Positions 1-6,031 of a stretch of 6,031 nt of DNA are shown here, piece by piece. Numbering within the stretch: position 1 is the first letter of the stretch; each line of letters opens with the position of its first letter. The notes beneath the pieces are model-generated. The model was not told where the DNA came from, did no database searches, and saw only the letters and a program-made list of their open reading frames with translations. The translations under genes were made by a program, and so were the position numbers. The stretch covers positions 1 to 6,031 of the forward strand of contig JAUVHF010000101.1 of the NCBI GenBank assembly GCA_030593425.1, given 5' to 3'. This DNA comes from Anaerolineales bacterium (GTDB lineage Bacteria > Chloroflexota > Anaerolineae > UBA7937).

Positions 1-600
1 AGGGTAAAGATCGTAGCCTGTAGCCACCACGATAGCCCCTACCTGCTCCTCCCAGATCTCTTCCTTTTGCTGGAAATCGATAGCCTCCACCGGGCCGAAC
101 TTGGCGCAAGCGCCGCACTTGCCCTCCTTTTGGAAATAGACACAATGCTCCCTATCGATCACCGGCTTGTTGGGCACCGCCTGGGGTGAGAGGGTGTAGA
201 TGACCTTCCGTTTCCCCACCCCCCTCTCGAAGTCGGAGGTCACCCGCCAAGGACATTTCTCCTGGCATAGACCGCAGCCTGTGCACCTCTCCCAGTCGAC
301 ATAGGCGGGCCTTCGCCTCACTTTAACCCTGAAGTTGCCCCCTTGGCCCGTAACTTCCTCTACCTCTGAGTAGGTGGCAAGTTTGATCTTCTCGTGATGG
401 CCCACCTCCACTGTGCGGGGGGTAAGGATGCATTGAGAGCAATCCAAGGTGGGGAAAGTCTCCGAGAGTTGGGCCATGTGGCCGCCGATGGAGGGGAGCC
501 TCTCCACTAGGACCACCTCGTAACCGCTGTTGGCGATATCCAGGGCTGCTTGGATGCCGCCGATCCCACCTCCGATGACCATAGCCCTTCTATTACTCAC
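1..600 (-). CDS. hdrA: Heterodisulfide reductase subunit A (HdrA), N-terminal 200 residues, cut by the left edge
   Basis: HdrA is the flavin subunit of the cytoplasmic HdrABC complex. In characterised homologues its FAD splits electron pairs between a low-potential ferredoxin and the HdrBC branch. Visible here: an FAD-binding GGGIGG loop at residues 10-15; the HdrA hallmark TLDCSQCILTP with C54 and C57; and an inserted ferredoxin domain with C106, C109, C112, C116 and then C153, C162, C165. A further nucleotide-fold strand, VGAIVVATGY, sits near residues 187-196. The fourth cysteine of the second ferredoxin motif is replaced by Gly169. I chose the GTG start at 600 because it overlaps the hdrB stop (GTGA) and has AGGGG six bases upstream. 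The later ATG at 582 would leave only a poorly spaced site. The rest of the gene, normally including a C-terminal ferredoxin region, lies outside the window. Identity is very secure; the physiological partner is unknown. Confidence 0.94.
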   Translation of the reverse strand, partial: MSNRRAMVIGGGIGGIQAALDIANSGYEVVLVERLPSIGGHMAQLSETFPTLDCSQCILTPRTVEVGHHEKIKLATYSEVEEVTGQGGNFRVKVRRRPAYVDWERCTGCGLCQEKCPWRVTSDFERGVGKRKVIYTLSPQAVPNKPVIDREHCVYFQKEGKCGACAKFGPVEAIDFQQKEEIWEEQVGAIVVATGYDLYP

Positions 601-1466
601 TGCAAACCCCTGCTAACCAATAAGGGGCGAGGATCGACATGATGGTCAGCCAGTCCGAAGGTGTCACTCTCTATACCCAGGGCGATGCCTAGAAGTTGGG
701 TGAAGTAAAGGACCGGTATCTGGGCGAAGCCTGGATAGTGTGCCGCCATCTCCCCCTGCCTGTAATCCAGATTGAACTGGCACAAAGGACAACTGGTCAC
801 CACAACCTGGGCTCCGCTAGCCAGGGCGGAGCGCAATATGGCATACGAGAGTTCCCTGGTCACCTCGCTGGAGTTCATCGCTAGATAGGAGCCACAACAT
901 TCGCTCTTGTGGGAGAACTCTACCACCTCACAACCGAGGCTGGCAAGAAGGTCATCTAAGATCCTTGGCTCCTCGGGATCGTCCAAGCCGATCTCCTGGA
1001 AGGGACGCAGGAGAAGACAGCCATAATATGGGGCCACTCTTAGCCCCTGGAGCCTCTTCTGCCCCCCTTCGCATAAGGCTTCGAACCCTATCTCGTCTCG
1101 CAGCAGTCCCAAGAGGTGGAGGACCTGGACTTCCTCCCTATATTCCTCCTCTATGAAGAGGTTGATCTTCTCCCGTTTATCCGCCTCTTCCTTCAAGAGT
1201 CTATTGGTTCTCTTTAGGACATGGTAACAGATAGAACAGAGGGCAACTAGGTGATCCCCTTCCTTCTGAGCGTTGAGCAGGATGCGCGTGGGGGCTACTA
1301 GGGCTAGGAGGTTGTCAGTGGCTAGGGGGAAGGTAGCGCCGCAGCAGTTCCATCGGGAGAGTTCAACGAGATCGATGCCCAAGGCCCTAGCCGAGGCTTC
1401 GCCCGACGCGGCAAACCCTTTAGCCTTGGTAGAAAGGGTGCAGCCAGGAAAATAGAGGTACCGCAT
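597..1466 (-). CDS. hdrB: Heterodisulfide reductase subunit B (HdrB), two CCG domains
   Basis: HdrB is the catalytic subunit of HdrABC. In methanogens it reduces the CoM-S-S-CoB disulfide at two non-cubane [4Fe-4S] clusters; in bacteria the substrate is usually unknown. The 289-residue protein has the family's usual length and two full cysteine-rich CCG motifs: C9, C41-C42, C77, C80 and C150, C190-C191, C226, C229. The spacings (31 and 34 residues in the first, 39 and 34 in the second) match the family pattern CX31-39CCX33-34CXXC. The N-terminus, MRYLYFPGC, is typical, as is VDPRPLL near the C-terminus. No signal peptide or membrane segment is seen, so it should be cytoplasmic. The start follows the hdrC stop by ten bases. 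Those bases are A-rich with no clear Shine-Dalgarno site, so it may depend on translation of hdrC. Its stop overlaps the hdrA start. All cluster cysteines are present. Confidence 0.95.
   Translation of the reverse strand: MRYLYFPGCTLSTKAKGFAASGEASARALGIDLVELSRWNCCGATFPLATDNLLALVAPTRILLNAQKEGDHLVALCSICYHVLKRTNRLLKEEADKREKINLFIEEEYREEVQVLHLLGLLRDEIGFEALCEGGQKRLQGLRVAPYYGCLLLRPFQEIGLDDPEEPRILDDLLASLGCEVVEFSHKSECCGSYLAMNSSEVTRELSYAILRSALASGAQVVVTSCPLCQFNLDYRQGEMAAHYPGFAQIPVLYFTQLLGIALGIESDTFGLADHHVDPRPLLVSRGLQ
607..611 (-). promoter_or_regulatory. Ribosome binding site supporting the hdrA GTG start
   Basis: AGGGG on the minus strand lies six bases before the GTG at 600, inside the end of hdrB. 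It supports GTG over the downstream ATG at 582. With the four-base stop/start overlap, it suggests translational coupling of hdrA to hdrB. Confidence 0.6.
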
Positions 1467-1476
1467 CTTTTTTATA

Positions 1477-1881
1477 CTAAGAGAGATACTTTCGCGAGCC
1501 AGCGATGATGGCTAACTGGGGGGCTTCGCTCAGAAAATCGGCCGGGAGAGCGGAGAGTTCTAGGCGATCACCTTCCTTACGCAATACCAGTTGCCGCAGA
1601 GCCTCCATTATCCGAGGAAGATCTACCCCTTTTGGACAGCGGGAGAGACAGGTAAGGCAGGAAGCACAGAGCCAGATAGTTTCGGAAGTTAAGGCTTCCT
1701 CTAAGCCAAGTTGTACCAATCTTATCACCTGGCTGGGGAGGAGGTCCATAGCCATAGCCGCGGGGCAACCAGCGGAGCACTTACCGCATTGATTGCAGGC
1801 CAGGATCTCCTGCCCGCTGATCTCCTCCACCCTCTTTACGAACTCGCCCCTCGTTTGCCTGATGGAAAGCCCGACCCTCAT
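1477..1881 (-). CDS. hdrC: Heterodisulfide reductase subunit C (HdrC), two [4Fe-4S] motifs
   Basis: HdrC is the small ferredoxin-like subunit that passes electrons from HdrA to the catalytic HdrB. Counting from the ATG at 1881 it has 134 residues, with two classical CxxCxxCxxxCP motifs: C29, C32, C35, C39 and C72, C75, C78, C82. The preceding segment FVKRVEEISGQEILAC and the following PRIMEALRQ helix are typical of HdrC. It is shorter than methanogen HdrC (about 185 residues), with only a short tail after the cluster domain. No membrane segment is present, so it is the soluble HdrC type, not the membrane HdrE-linked type. A TTG directly before the ATG (1884) is an alternative start one codon longer. 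An AGAGGG at 1891-1896 and a G-run lie upstream. An in-frame stop at 1900-1902 rules out a longer protein. It is the first gene of the operon, behind the promoter at 1972-2000. Confidence 0.93.
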   Translation of the reverse strand: MRVGLSIRQTRGEFVKRVEEISGQEILACNQCGKCSAGCPAAMAMDLLPSQVIRLVQLGLEEALTSETIWLCASCLTCLSRCPKGVDLPRIMEALRQLVLRKEGDRLELSALPADFLSEAPQLAIIAGSRKYLS

Positions 1882-1971
1882 CAACCCCCGCCCTCTCTTT
1901 TAGATTCTACACCTTTTGCCAGGACAAAGGAAAGCGGTCTCTAGACGACAATTTAGGACTAAGTTGCTCTA

Positions 1972-2000
1972 ATTATACCATAATCATCTCCGAAGGTAAA
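1972..2000 (-). promoter_or_regulatory. Sigma-70-type promoter for hdrCBA
   Basis: On the minus strand, TTTACC (plus-strand 1995-2000) is followed after exactly 17 bases by TATAAT (1972-1977). TGG immediately precedes it, which gives an extended -10. This is a strong consensus match. Transcription would start near 1965, giving an hdrC leader of about 80 bases. The -35 element and the upstream part of the spacer lie inside the inverted repeat at 1987-2017, so a protein bound there could compete with or position RNA polymerase. Confidence 0.6.
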
Positions 2001-2017
2001 ATTATTCCCTTCGGAGA
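1987..2017. repeat. Perfect 10-base inverted repeat, operator-like, between hdrC and mnmG
   Basis: TCTCCGAAGG (1987-1996) is repeated in perfect inverse as CCTTCGGAGA (2008-2017), separated by an AT-rich 11-base spacer. The half-site centres are 21 bases apart, about two helical turns, as expected for a dimeric DNA-binding regulator. The left arm covers the first two bases of the hdr -35 hexamer and part of the promoter spacer. The right arm contains the GGAG of the ribosome binding site on the mnmG side. It could instead act as an RNA hairpin hiding that site if mnmG transcription begins upstream of 1987. The repeat is certain; its role is inferred. Confidence 0.8.
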
Positions 2018-2021
2018 GGAG
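2013..2021 (+). promoter_or_regulatory. Strong Shine-Dalgarno site upstream of mnmG
   Basis: GGAGAGGAG is the strongest ribosome binding sequence in this intergenic region. Its AGGAG core lies four bases before an ATG at 2026, which opens a 21-codon frame and is not the mnmG frame. For mnmG, only the weaker internal GGAG would be spaced correctly for a GTG at 2021. The first five bases belong to the right arm of the inverted repeat, so folding or protein binding could block it. Confidence 0.5.
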
Positions 2022-2025
2022 TGAA

Positions 2026-2091
2026 ATGCACTATACAATGGTTGATTCTCCTTGTCAACGTTGCGCGGTTTGGGGGAGTGGAATATACTGA
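2026..2091 (+). CDS. Possible 21-residue leader peptide before mnmG
   Basis: This short frame starts at an ATG with AGGAG four bases upstream and encodes a 21-residue peptide, MHYTMVDSPCQRCAVWGSGI ending in Tyr. It has one CxxC pair (C10, C13). Its TGA stop at 2089-2091 is 16 bases before the preferred mnmG TTG start, and the mnmG ribosome binding site begins right after it. Translation of the leader could therefore open or couple to mnmG. I do not recognise the peptide. It has no run of a single amino acid that would suggest classical attenuation. It could also be a chance frame, or a trace of an indel that separated mnmG from its original ATG. Evidence is limited to the good ribosome binding site and the position. 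Confidence 0.3.
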   Translation: MHYTMVDSPCQRCAVWGSGIY

Positions 2092-2095
2092 TATT

Positions 2096-2102
2096 AAGAG
2101 GG
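2096..2102 (+). promoter_or_regulatory. Ribosome binding site supporting the mnmG TTG start
   Basis: AAGAGGG lies five bases before the TTG at 2108. This spacing, together with the family's usual N-terminal length, favours TTG 2108 over the alternatives GTG 2021, TTG 2042 and GTG 2078. Confidence 0.5.
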
Positions 2103-2107
2103 CTGAT

Positions 2108-4042
2108 TTGGAGAAAGCCAGCGATTCTCGATATGAAGTTATCGTAGTAGGGGCCGGCCATGCGGGATGCGAAGCCGCCTTGGCGGCGGCACGGATGGGG
2201 TGTCGTACGCTTCTTCTCACCACGAACTTGGATCTTTTGGCCCAGATGCCTTGTAACCCCAGCATAGGGGGGCCAGCCAAGGGACACCTGGTTCGGGAGA
2301 TAGCAGCCCTAGGTGGAGAGATGGGCCGAGATATCGATTGCACCCTCATCCAGATAAGGCTGCTCAACATCAGCAAGGGGCCAGCGGTCCAGGCCCTTAG
2401 GGCCCAAGCCGACAAGAGGCTCTACTCCCTGACCATGAAGCATACCCTGGAGAGCACCCCACACCTCGATTTGAAACAGGCCACCGTAGAGCGGATCCTG
2501 GTAAAGGGGGAGAGGGCGATAGGGGTGGAGACGAGCATCGGCTGGCGGTATTTTGGCCAGGCGGTAGTCCTCACCACTGGCACCTTCCTCAACGGAAGGC
2601 TGATCACCGGTCTTCAGACTCGACCCGGTGGAAGGGCCGGGGAGAGCCCAGCGGTTGGCCTCTCTAACTCCCTCGCTGAGTTGGGCTTCGCCTTGGGACG
2701 GCTCAAAACTGGGACCCCGCCCCGCATCGATGCTCGGAGCATTGACTTCTCCAAGACAGAGGTGCAGATGGGGAGCGAGACCCCACTTTATTTCAGTTTC
2801 TCCTATCCTGAAGCCGGGATCCTCCCCCCGGAGCCTGTAATTCATGGGGAGCCCAACCCTATCTACCCGCGGCCCAAAGATACCGATTGGCGGCCGCAAC
2901 TTCCTTGTTACCTCGTCCATACCAATGAGAAGACCCACGAGATCATAAGGTCAAACCTGGACCGTTCCCCCCTCTATACCGGCCTCATCGAGGGGATCGG
3001 CCCCCGTTACTGCCCCAGCATTGAAGACAAGGTGGTTCGCTTCGCCCATAAGGAGTCGCACCAACTCTTCTTGGAGCCAGAGGGTTGGCATACGACGGAG
3101 GTGTACGTCCAAGGGGGGAACACCAGCCTTCCCAAAGATGTGCAACTGGCTATGCTGAGGAGCATCCCCGCTTTAAGGGAGGTGGAGATAACCCGGGTGG
3201 GGTACGCCGTGGAGTATGACTACGTGCCCCCCAGCCAGATTAGGGCCACCTTGGAGACAAAGCTGATAGAGGGGCTTTTCCTGGCCGGGCAGATAAATGG
3301 CACCTCCGGCTACGAGGAGGCGGCCGCCCAGGGGATCATAGCCGGAATCAACGCCGCGCTCGCCGTGCGGGGTGAAAGACCGCTCATCTTGCGGCGCGAT
3401 CAAGCCTATATCGGTGTCCTCATCGATGACCTGGTGACCAAGGAGATCAACGAGCCGTACCGTCTCATGACCTCTCGGGCTGAGTACCGGCTGCTCTTGC
3501 GCCAGGATAACGCTGACCTCCGCCTCTCCCCTCTGGGCTATGAAGTGGGGCTCCTGGACCGGGCGAGATACGAGGCCGTGGAAAAGAAGAGGAAGGCTAT
3601 CAACGAAGAACTGGAAAGGCTCGAGGGTACCTGGCTCAAACCTTCTGACAACGATAGGCTCTCTCAATGGGGTCTAGACCCCTTAGAGGAGGGGGTAAAC
3701 GCCCTGCAGTTTCTCCGGCGCCCCGAAACCACCTATGCTATGATCGAGGCCCTGGTTCCCAGCCCTCAACCCTTGTCCCCTGAGGCGCTACAAGAGGTGG
3801 CTATCGTGGCCAAATATGTGGGCTACATCGAGAGGCAGCGCCGGGAAGTGGAGCGAGCCAAGCGGTTAGAGGAGCGGAGGATCCCTGATGATTTTGATTA
3901 CGAGACCATCGTGGGGATGCGGAAGGAAGCCCAAGAGAAACTGAAGTGCTTCCGCCCGGCTACGGTGGGACAGGCTTCCCGCATTCAGGGGGTTAACCCG
4001 GCTGATATTTCCGTGCTTCTGGTCTACCTAGAGCGGCGCTAG
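2108..4042 (+). CDS. mnmG: tRNA uridine-5-carboxymethylaminomethyl(34) synthesis enzyme MnmG (GidA)
   Basis: With MnmE, this FAD enzyme installs the carboxymethylaminomethyl group on the wobble uridine (U34) of certain tRNAs, using NADH, methylene-tetrahydrofolate and glycine or ammonium. Counting from TTG 2108 the protein has 644 residues, slightly above the usual 620-630. Visible: the FAD loop GAGHAG at 15-20; CNPSIGGPAKG at 49-59 with conserved C49; GPRYCPSIEDK with conserved C302; AGQINGTSGYEEAAAQG at 393-409; and the C-terminal tRNA/MnmE-binding helical domain ending in RPATVGQASRIQGVNPADIS. An extra segment of roughly 25 residues lies at about 233-263. No ATG occurs in frame before the FAD motif. 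TTG 2108 gives eight residues before YEVIVVG, as in Bacillus MnmG, and has AAGAGGG upstream. GTG 2021 would add 29 residues without family resemblance. It is divergent from hdrC and convergent with the next gene; mnmE is not in the window. Confidence 0.97.
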   Translation: MEKASDSRYEVIVVGAGHAGCEAALAAARMGCRTLLLTTNLDLLAQMPCNPSIGGPAKGHLVREIAALGGEMGRDIDCTLIQIRLLNISKGPAVQALRAQADKRLYSLTMKHTLESTPHLDLKQATVERILVKGERAIGVETSIGWRYFGQAVVLTTGTFLNGRLITGLQTRPGGRAGESPAVGLSNSLAELGFALGRLKTGTPPRIDARSIDFSKTEVQMGSETPLYFSFSYPEAGILPPEPVIHGEPNPIYPRPKDTDWRPQLPCYLVHTNEKTHEIIRSNLDRSPLYTGLIEGIGPRYCPSIEDKVVRFAHKESHQLFLEPEGWHTTEVYVQGGNTSLPKDVQLAMLRSIPALREVEITRVGYAVEYDYVPPSQIRATLETKLIEGLFLAGQINGTSGYEEAAAQGIIAGINAALAVRGERPLILRRDQAYIGVLIDDLVTKEINEPYRLMTSRAEYRLLLRQDNADLRLSPLGYEVGLLDRARYEAVEKKRKAINEELERLEGTWLKPSDNDRLSQWGLDPLEEGVNALQFLRRPETTYAMIEALVPSPQPLSPEALQEVAIVAKYVGYIERQRREVERAKRLEERRIPDDFDYETIVGMRKEAQEKLKCFRPATVGQASRIQGVNPADISVLLVYLERR

Positions 4043-4057
4043 AGAGGTTCGATTCCC

Positions 4058-6031
4058 TCAGGGATACTTTACGTAAACCACCGATCCCAATCGGACCCGC
4101 TCCCCATCTGCCCGCCACCGCTCGTCCTCCAGGGGTAAAAACTGCCCAGTGGCTAGGTCATAGATGGCTACCTGGAGGGTATATTCTCCTTTTGGCGTGC
4201 CTTCAGGGATCTCCAAGCGGATAGGCTCTCGCAACACCTCGCCCACTTTCCAGCGAGAGGTGAGATAGAGGGAACCTAGGGGCATCTCATCCGTCTGGGT
4301 GAGAACCTCTCCCCCCGCATCCACCAGGTAGAGGACCACGTGATAGTCGATATCCAGCCGTTGGGTAGCCCGCCAGTAGAGGGCTAGGTCAAGGGCCTCG
4401 CCGGCTCGCACTGGAGCCGCTCCACCCTCGAACGCCTCTAGCCTCACCCGTCCCCCCAACTCCACGCCCACCGGATGGGGTAGATCTGGGACTTCATAGA
4501 TGGGGCCAGGGTGAGTGAGAAAGCCCTGCACTCGCATGAAACTTTGCCCGGCGAATAGTTGGTCCTCGAACTCCCGACCATGCTCCTCTAGCCATTTGCG
4601 GATGAAGCCCTGGGGGTCCGTCACCGTGTCGTAGATGCGAAAAACCCAGACCCGAGAGTGGCGAGAGAACACTTCCTCTAAGGAGCGGGCTGTCTCCTCC
4701 TCAGTGGTGGCGTAGAAATCGGAGTTTGGGTTCCCCCAGCCCAGAGTCGCTTGGCCACCGATGGAGCCGGTCCGCAGAGCCACTGTCCCCTCTCCCATAT
4801 CGGCCACATCTTGATAGTTCACCAGCCTCCCCCGCCAGGCGATGGGCTCCTCATAGTAGTAGAGGAAAGCGGGATAAGCGTATCCAGCGTTGATGAGAAC
4901 CGCGTCTCCAGACCGTAACCGTTCCTCCAGGCATTCCACCGCTCCTCGGTGGTCATCTGAGGCGTAAAGGGGGTCAAAATGGAAGTTATAGATGGAGTAG
5001 GCCGAGGTACCAAGGATGAGTAGCAGGCTCAAGGCAACCAGAGGCTTCCTCGGTAGCCTGACCAAACCAGCCGCCAAAAGGAGGTAGAAAGGCGGGGAGT
5101 AGGTGAAAACGTACCGTATGTGGAAGAGAGGGACGATCAAGGAGAAGAGATAGATGAGGAGGATGGGGAGGAGAGTGTGCCCGGCCAGAGAGAGGGGCAC
5201 GAACCATGAATCGGAGACCTGACCGCGCAAAAGGCTGAATAGCCCCAGAGCGAAAAGAGCGAGAGCCAGGAGGAGAAGAGGCCAAACGATCTTTGGATCC
5301 ACCGATTGGCCGAAAGATAGAGCCGACCACGATTCTACCCCCACCTGGGCGAAGCCGGTAAAAGTTCGCCAAGGGGGTACCGGGGGGTTGGTAGCCTGGC
5401 GGAAGGCGTTGGGGAGCCAAGGAAGGTAGAGAAGAAGGATACCGATCTGGGAAGAGACCCAGGGCAGAAGCGAGAACCTATGCTTTCCCTTGACCCACCT
5501 GGCAAGCCACCAGCCGATGACCATCAGGTTCTGGGCCAGGAGAAGGAAGGCAAAATAATAGAGAGTGTATAGGCCCGCGGCTGAGGCCAAGATATACCCT
5601 GCCCCATACCCTCTCTGGAGGCGTGCCTGGCTTCTTATCAGGCGCAGCGAGAAGAGGAGAGAGATGAGACCCAGGGAAGCCCCTAGGGTGTACATCCGCA
5701 CCTCCTGGGAGTACCAGAGGTTGAAGGGCGAGAGGGTCAAAAGTAGCGCTCCCAGAAGGCCGATTTTTACCCCATAGAGACCCCGACCCAGGTAGAGCAA
5801 GAGAGGGATGAGGAGGACACCGAAGACGAGGGATAAGAAAGCCAAGGAGAACTCTCTGGAGCCTACCAGGCGGATCCAGAAGTGTAGGAGGTAGTAGTAG
5901 AGGGGAGGGTGGATATCTCCCGCCGTATGAGCGGTGAGAGCAGGAAGGCTCTTTCGGGCTAGAAGGACGCTCACCGTCTCATCGTACCAGAGGCTCTGAT
6001 ATCCCAGACGGTAGAGGCGAAGGGCGAAACC
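4058..6031 (-). CDS. GT39/ArnT-like membrane glycosyltransferase with C-terminal beta-sandwich domain, 5' end cut by the right edge
   Basis: This is a multi-pass membrane protein of the PMT/ArnT (GT39, GT-C fold) type, expected to move a sugar from a polyprenyl-phosphate donor to a lipid, glycan or protein outside the membrane. The frame stays open to the window edge; 657 residues are visible and only the first few are likely missing. The GTG at 5974 lies inside the conserved SLWYDET motif and is not the start. Counting from the edge: SLWYDE with the probable catalytic Asp17 in the first external loop; HPPLYYY at 41-47; SPFNLWYSQEVRMY near 101-114; HIRYVF near 304-309. About ten hydrophobic segments run to residue 345, followed by a soluble region (about 350-515) and a beta-rich domain (about 520-657) typical of carbohydrate-binding-like folds. 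Donor and acceptor are not predictable. It ends 15 bases from the mnmG stop on the opposite strand, so it is a separate transcription unit. Confidence 0.88.
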   Translation of the reverse strand, partial: GFALRLYRLGYQSLWYDETVSVLLARKSLPALTAHTAGDIHPPLYYYLLHFWIRLVGSREFSLAFLSLVFGVLLIPLLLYLGRGLYGVKIGLLGALLLTLSPFNLWYSQEVRMYTLGASLGLISLLFSLRLIRSQARLQRGYGAGYILASAAGLYTLYYFAFLLLAQNLMVIGWWLARWVKGKHRFSLLPWVSSQIGILLLYLPWLPNAFRQATNPPVPPWRTFTGFAQVGVESWSALSFGQSVDPKIVWPLLLLALALFALGLFSLLRGQVSDSWFVPLSLAGHTLLPILLIYLFSLIVPLFHIRYVFTYSPPFYLLLAAGLVRLPRKPLVALSLLLILGTSAYSIYNFHFDPLYASDDHRGAVECLEERLRSGDAVLINAGYAYPAFLYYYEEPIAWRGRLVNYQDVADMGEGTVALRTGSIGGQATLGWGNPNSDFYATTEEETARSLEEVFSRHSRVWVFRIYDTVTDPQGFIRKWLEEHGREFEDQLFAGQSFMRVQGFLTHPGPIYEVPDLPHPVGVELGGRVRLEAFEGGAAPVRAGEALDLALYWRATQRLDIDYHVVLYLVDAGGEVLTQTDEMPLGSLYLTSRWKVGEVLREPIRLEIPEGTPKGEYTLQVAIYDLATGQFLPLEDERWRADGERVRLGSVVYVKYP

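Noticed and set aside
580..582. ATG as the hdrA start.
   Set aside because: It has only two bases after its nearest purine-rich site, whereas GTG 600 has AGGGG at six bases and the typical stop/start overlap with hdrB.
1467..1473. T-run between hdrC and hdrB.
   Set aside because: On the transcribed minus strand it is an A-run just before the hdrB ATG, with no stem before it, so it is not a terminator.
1912..1930. CCTTT...AAAGG inverted repeat in the hdrC leader.
   Set aside because: Only five bases per arm with a nine-base loop; too weak to separate from chance.
1952..2002. Plus-strand promoter for mnmG, for example CATAAT at 1979-1984 or TAAAAT at 1997-2002.
   Set aside because: Neither has a convincing -35 at proper spacing. 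A promoter must exist nearby, but I cannot place it.
4042..4063. GAGGTTCGATTCCCTC between mnmG and the glycosyltransferase resembles a tRNA T-arm, possibly an attachment-site remnant.
   Set aside because: The five-base T-stem does not pair properly, and the upstream sequence is intact mnmG coding. No acceptor stem, CCA or neighbouring integrase is seen.
4036..4066. Possible bidirectional terminator at the convergent junction.
   Set aside because: Only a four-base stem (GAGG/CCTC) can form and no T-run follows on either strand.
5972..5974. GTG as the start of the glycosyltransferase.
   Set aside because: The open frame continues to the edge and encodes the conserved SLWYDET motif upstream, so the true start is outside the window.

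Overview
The window reads as bacterial chromosomal DNA, probably from an anaerobe. It holds the start of a heterodisulfide reductase operon (hdrC-hdrB-hdrA, minus strand), a divergent tRNA-modification gene (mnmG, plus strand), and a large membrane glycosyltransferase-like gene on the minus strand that converges on mnmG. A member of the Chloroflexota is my best guess. Two things point that way: a long insertion in MnmG, and a glycosyltransferase that combines a GT39/ArnT-type membrane domain with a C-terminal beta-sandwich. This placement is from memory of the families, not from a search.

Positions 1-1881 (minus strand): hdrC, hdrB and hdrA run in transcription order. There are 9-10 bases between hdrC and hdrB and a 4-base GTGA overlap between hdrB and hdrA. 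hdrA uses a GTG start at 600 and runs off the left edge. Together they encode the soluble HdrABC core used in flavin-based electron bifurcation. HdrC carries two [4Fe-4S] ferredoxin motifs, HdrB two CCG (non-cubane cluster) motifs, and HdrA the FAD domain with an inserted ferredoxin domain. In HdrA the cysteine expected as the last ligand of the inserted ferredoxin domain is a glycine. The electron donor partner (for example MvhD, a hydrogenase, a formate dehydrogenase or a reductase) would lie beyond the left edge.

Positions 1882-2107: the divergent control region. A good minus-strand promoter (TTTACC, 17 bases, TATAAT with an extended TG) faces the hdr operon. A perfect 10-base inverted repeat with an 11-base spacer overlies its -35 element and ends at a strong ribosome binding site on the mnmG side. 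That site is best placed for a 21-codon reading frame, not for mnmG itself.

Positions 2108-4042 (plus strand): mnmG (gidA), complete. No in-frame ATG precedes its FAD motif, so it must use a non-ATG start; TTG at 2108 fits the family best.

Positions 4058-6031 (minus strand): an ArnT/PMT-like membrane glycosyltransferase whose first codons are cut off by the right edge. Only 15 bases separate it from mnmG.

I found no RNA genes, CRISPR arrays, insertion sequences or obvious intrinsic terminators. The gene families are known; the points most worth checking are the altered HdrA cluster site, the shared operator-like palindrome, and the short leader frame before mnmG.
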